Source of the DNA: JADLGL01 sp964611195
Lineage (GTDB): Bacteria; Pseudomonadota; Alphaproteobacteria; Rhizobiales; Kaistiaceae
Direction: 5' to 3'
DNA length: 18,163 nt
Assembly: GCA_964611195.1 (NCBI GenBank)
Contig: CAZSXA010000033.1
Span: 1 to 18,163 of the forward strand
The position numbers and the translations under genes were made by a program. The notes beneath the pieces are model-generated. The model was not told the DNA's origin. It ran no database searches and worked only from the letters and a program-made list of their open reading frames with translations. Below are positions 15,175 through 18,163 of the stretch, piece after piece; the first letter of the stretch is position 1; each line of letters starts with the position of its first letter.

Positions 15175-16047
15175 CTAAAGGTCGCCGTCGGCGATGGAGC
15201 GCAGATAGGCCCCGTAGTCCGAGTTGCCCATCGCCTCGCCGAGCCGCATCAGTTGCATATCGTCGATGAAGCCCATGCGAAAGGCCACTTCTTCCGGACA
15301 GCCGATCCGGTAGCGCTGCCGCTTCTCGAGGGCATGGACGAAGGAGGAGGCTTCCAGGAGCGATTCCGGCGTTCCGGTGTCGAGCCAGGCGATGCCGCGA
15401 CCGAACTGCTCGACCCGGAGTTCGCCAAGATCGAGATAGGTGCGGTTGAGGTCGGTAATCTCGAGCTCGCCGCGCGCCGACGGTGTCAGCTTCGCTGCGA
15501 ACTCGGCGGCGCGGCCGTCATAGAAGTAGAGGCCCGTGACGGCCCATTTCGACCGTGGCTTTTCTGGCTTCTCCTCGAGCGAAATCGCGCGGCCGGTGTC
15601 GTCGAAATCGACGACGCCGAAGCGCTCCGGATCGGTGACCGAGTAGGCAAAAACCGTGGCGCCTTCCGCGCGGCCAGCGGCCGATTGCAGGACCTCCGAC
15701 AGGCCGTGACCGTAATAGATGTTGTCGCCGAGGATGAGGGCGGACGGGTCGCCGTCAACGAAGCCGGCGCCGATAAGATAGGCCTCGGCAAGCCCGCGCG
15801 GCTCGTCCTGGATGGCATATTCGAGCGCCAGCCCCCATTCACTGCCGTCGCCGAGAAGCCGGCGATAGATCGGCAGATCATCCGGCGTCGAAATGATGAG
15901 CATCTCCCGTATGCCCGCCAGCATCAGCGTCGACATCGGATAGTAGATCATCGGCTTGTCGTAGACCGGCAGTAGCTGCTTCGACGTCGTCAACGTGATT
16001 GGGTGAAGGCGCGTGCCCTTGCCGCCGGCGAGGATGATGCCCCTCAA
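15175..16047 (-). CDS. rmlA: Glucose-1-phosphate thymidylyltransferase
   Basis: It makes dTDP-glucose from dTTP and glucose-1-phosphate, the first step to dTDP-L-rhamnose. The 290-residue length is typical. Motifs are LAGGKGTRLHP (6-16, nucleotide-binding loop), SKQLLPVYDKP (22-32), GDNIYYGH (107-114, metal/substrate site) and EEKPEKPRS (158-166). The best start is TTG at 16047, which shares TTGA with the rmlD stop, has GGAG seven nt upstream and gives the expected MRGIILAGG N-terminus. No ATG or GTG fits, and the longer frame to 16167 would run through rmlD. It is a soluble cytoplasmic enzyme, probably translated by coupling to rmlD. It is also known as rfbA. Confidence 0.96.
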   Translation of the reverse strand: MRGIILAGGKGTRLHPITLTTSKQLLPVYDKPMIYYPMSTLMLAGIREMLIISTPDDLPIYRRLLGDGSEWGLALEYAIQDEPRGLAEAYLIGAGFVDGDPSALILGDNIYYGHGLSEVLQSAAGRAEGATVFAYSVTDPERFGVVDFDDTGRAISLEEKPEKPRSKWAVTGLYFYDGRAAEFAAKLTPSARGELEITDLNRTYLDLGELRVEQFGRGIAWLDTGTPESLLEASSFVHALEKRQRYRIGCPEEVAFRMGFIDDMQLMRLGEAMGNSDYGAYLRSIADGDL

Positions 16048-16958
16048 TGTATCGCTCCGTGGGCTGGCTCGGCACGAGCATGGCCGATCGTCCGTGACGC
16101 GAACTCGGAGACGCCTTTGGTCCAGTCCGGCAAGGTCACCCCGAACACGCTGTTGAGTTTGCCGCAATCGAGCCGGGAGTTCGCCGGCCGCGCCGCCGGC
16201 GTAGGATAATCGGCGGTCGTGATGGGATCGACGCGAGGCTCGGCCATCCCGTATTTGGCGGCATCGGCGAAGATGCGCTCGGCGAAGCCGTGCCAGCTCG
16301 TCTCGCCCGTGCCGGAGGCGTGGTAGACGCCCCAGACGGGGCTCGTCGGCGATGCGCGAACGCCCGCGGCAACCTCAAGAATCGCATCTGCAAGATGCGG
16401 CGCATAGGTCGGGTTGCCGATCTGGTCGGCAACGACGCGAAGCACGCTGCGCTCTCCGCCAAGCCGCAGCATGGTGCGGGCGAAGTTGGTCCCGTAGGGC
16501 GCATAGACCCAGGCGGTCCTGAGGATAACGTGCTGCGGCTGCGCCGCGGCGAGTTGCTGTTCGCCCGCGAGCTTCGAGCGTCCATAGGCGCCGAGCGGCG
16601 CGGTCGGGTCGCTCTCGACATAGCCTGACAGTTTGGACCCGTCATAGACATAGTCGGTCGAGACATGAATCACCGGGACGCCTCGCTCGGCCGCGGCCTG
16701 GCCGAGGGCCCCGACGCCGTCGGCATTGACGGCAAAGGCCAGCGCCTCCTCGTCCTCGGCCTTGTCGACGAGCGTGTAGGCAGCCGCATTGACGATAAGT
16801 TCCGGCCGGACGCGGTCGATCGCTCTGGCGAGGCTGTCCGACTTCGTCAGATCGACGTCAGGACGGCCGACGCAGGCGAGGTCGAGGTCGGCCGGCCGCC
16901 GCGCCTCGGCGAGCGCGCGGGCCAGTTGCCCCTCGCGGCCGATGACCAGAAGCTTCAT
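16044..16958 (-). CDS. rmlD: dTDP-4-dehydrorhamnose reductase
   Basis: It performs the last, NAD(P)H-dependent reduction that yields dTDP-L-rhamnose. The 304-residue product is a short-chain reductase: GREGQL (7-12, cofactor loop), NAAAYTLVDKAE (57-68), STDYVYDG (100-107) and the catalytic YGRSK (125-129). The usual GxxGQLG is GREGQLA here, a mild change. ATG at 16958 overlaps the rmlB stop by 4 nt, so the longer frame to 17057 is rejected. Its TGA stop overlaps the TTG of rmlA. It is also known as rfbD. Confidence 0.96.
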   Translation of the reverse strand: MKLLVIGREGQLARALAEARRPADLDLACVGRPDVDLTKSDSLARAIDRVRPELIVNAAAYTLVDKAEDEEALAFAVNADGVGALGQAAAERGVPVIHVSTDYVYDGSKLSGYVESDPTAPLGAYGRSKLAGEQQLAAAQPQHVILRTAWVYAPYGTNFARTMLRLGGERSVLRVVADQIGNPTYAPHLADAILEVAAGVRASPTSPVWGVYHASGTGETSWHGFAERIFADAAKYGMAEPRVDPITTADYPTPAARPANSRLDCGKLNSVFGVTLPDWTKGVSEFASRTIGHARAEPAHGAIH

Positions 16959-18031
16959 TCGCCGCTCGCCCGGTCGGTCGGCTCGATCAGCCCCAGCCGC
17001 TCGCCGCGATAGACGCCCCGCAGCGGCTCCCACCAGTCGCGATTGTCGAGATACCACCGCACCGTCTTGCGGAGACCGGTCTCCAGGGTTTCCTGTGGCC
17101 GCCAGCCGAGGCTTCGCTCGGCGAAGGACGGATCGATCGCGTAGCGGTGGTCATGGCCCGGCCGATCGGTGACGAAACTGATCAGCCGCTCATGCGGCAC
17201 ATGTTCGGGAAGGTGCTCGTCGAGGATCGCGCAGAGCGTCCGGATGAGGTCGATATTGGAGGATTCGGCGCGTCCGCCGATATTGTATTTCCGCCCCGGC
17301 TCGCCGCGTTCGGCGGCAAGAGCCAGCGCCCGCGCATGGTCCTCGACATAGAGCCAGTCGCGGACATTCGAGCCGTCGCCATAGACCGGAATCGCCTTCC
17401 GCTCGACGGCATTGGTGAGCGCCAGCGGGATCAGTTTCTCGGGGAAGTGATACGGGCCGTAATTGTTGGAGCAGTTGGAGACCAGGACCGGCAGCCCGTA
17501 GGTGCGGTGCCAGGCGAGCGCCAGATGATCGGCCGCGGCCTTGGATGCCGAATAGGGCGAACTCGGATCGTAGCGGGTTTCCTCGGTGAAGCTGCCCTCG
17601 GGCCCAAGCGAGCCGTAGACCTCGTCCGTCGAGACGTGAAGGAATCGGAAGCGGCCAGCCTCGTTCTCCGGGAGCGCGTTCCAGTAGTCGCGCGCCGCCT
17701 CCAGCAGGCGATGTGTGCCGACGATGTTGGTCTCGATGAACGCCGCCGAGCCGGTGATCGACCGGTCGACATGGCTCTCCGCGGCGAGGTGGATGACCGC
17801 GTCCGGGCGGAACTCGGCGAGCGCCTTCGCCATGGCAGCGCCGTCGCCGATATCGGCCTTGAGGAACCGGTAGTTGTCCTTGCCCGCCACCGGGTCGAGC
17901 GACTTGAGGTTGGCGGCGTAGGTGAGCTTGTCGACATTGAGCACCTCGGTGCCCTCGGCGACGAGCAGGCGGCAGAGCGCCGAGCCGATGAAGCCGGCCC
18001 CGCCGGTCACCATGACACGCGCCAGCGTCAC
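16955..18031 (-). CDS. rmlB: dTDP-glucose 4,6-dehydratase
   Basis: It converts dTDP-glucose to dTDP-4-keto-6-deoxyglucose with bound NAD+. The 358-residue product shows the Rossmann loop TGGAGFIGS (9-17), HLAAESHVDRS (81-91), STDEVYG (134-140, with catalytic Asp136-Glu137), YSASK (160-164, with Tyr160 and Lys164) and NNYGPYHFPEKL (189-200). The start is GTG at 18031, supported by GGAGG six nt upstream; a later ATG would begin right at the Rossmann strand and lacks that site. It follows rmlC by 15 bp and overlaps rmlD by 4 nt. It is also known as rfbB. Confidence 0.97.
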   Translation of the reverse strand: MTLARVMVTGGAGFIGSALCRLLVAEGTEVLNVDKLTYAANLKSLDPVAGKDNYRFLKADIGDGAAMAKALAEFRPDAVIHLAAESHVDRSITGSAAFIETNIVGTHRLLEAARDYWNALPENEAGRFRFLHVSTDEVYGSLGPEGSFTEETRYDPSSPYSASKAAADHLALAWHRTYGLPVLVSNCSNNYGPYHFPEKLIPLALTNAVERKAIPVYGDGSNVRDWLYVEDHARALALAAERGEPGRKYNIGGRAESSNIDLIRTLCAILDEHLPEHVPHERLISFVTDRPGHDHRYAIDPSFAERSLGWRPQETLETGLRKTVRWYLDNRDWWEPLRGVYRGERLGLIEPTDRASGE

Positions 18032-18046
18032 GCCTTCCCTCCGAGA

Positions 18047-18163
18047 TCAGTCGCTGTCGCCATAGCTGAAATAGGCCTCGAGCTCCGCCAGGCGCGGATG
18101 TTTGCGATCGCGATCGGACAGGATCACGCCATCCGCGTCCACCGGCCAATCGATGCCGAGCGC
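18047..18163 (-). CDS. rmlC: dTDP-4-dehydrorhamnose 3,5-epimerase, C-terminal fragment
   Basis: Only the last 38 codons are inside the window; the gene continues past the edge. The fragment reads ALGIDWPVDADGVILSDRDR followed by KHPRLAELEAYFSYGDSD and a TGA at 18047-18049. LGIDWP...ILSDRDR...PRLAELE is the usual C-terminal end of RmlC, which epimerises the 4-keto-6-deoxy sugar before the RmlD step. Its position 15 bp before rmlB completes a standard rml set. It is too short to judge catalytic residues. It is also known as rfbC. Confidence 0.9.
   Translation of the reverse strand, partial: ALGIDWPVDADGVILSDRDRKHPRLAELEAYFSYGDSD

Noticed and set aside
14029..15975. 648-codon plus-strand open frame antisense to the methyltransferase-like gene and rmlA
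   Set aside because: It lies opposite conserved minus-strand genes and shows no recognisable domain. Antisense frames of this length are expected at this GC content.

Overview
The window is GC-rich and tightly packed, with many 4-nt start/stop overlaps and long antisense shadow ORFs. This fits an alphaproteobacterium, probably of the Hyphomicrobiales type, but that placement rests on composition and protein style only; no rRNA or other taxonomic marker is present. The whole window is part of a surface-polysaccharide (O-antigen or capsule) locus. No tRNA, rRNA, CRISPR array, insertion sequence or phage gene was seen.

Layout. (1) 1-3935, plus strand: the 3' part of a putative sugar O-methyltransferase, then two tandem paralogous GT-B-like transferases (856-2382 and 2379-3935). 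(2) 3920-6147: two PAPS-type sulfotransferases of different subfamilies, transcribed divergently from a 134-bp gap (5171-5304); each overlaps its outer neighbour tail to tail. (3) 18163-6112, minus strand: one eleven-gene run that looks like an operon, with gaps of 55 bp or less. In reading order it is rmlC (C-terminal fragment), rmlB, rmlD, rmlA, a degenerate methyltransferase paralogue, a family-2 glycosyltransferase, two more GT-B-like transferases of the same family as the plus-strand pair, a degenerate Wzt-like ABC protein, a Wzt ATPase and the Wzm permease.

How the genes work together (inference). The Rml enzymes make dTDP-L-rhamnose, five glycosyltransferases build a rhamnose-containing glycan in the cytoplasm, methyl and sulfate groups are added, and an ABC-2 exporter moves the chain across the inner membrane.

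The most notable signal is the exporter ATPase. The two adjacent Wzt-like genes carry complementary lesions. One keeps Walker A, Walker B and the H-loop but has lost the ABC signature. The other keeps the signature but has lost the Walker A lysine, the Walker B aspartate and the H-loop histidine. Together they could make a heterodimer with exactly one competent ATP site, whereas characterised polysaccharide ABC exporters are described with identical ATPase subunits. A second inactive-looking paralogue, of the sugar O-methyltransferase, lies in the same operon.
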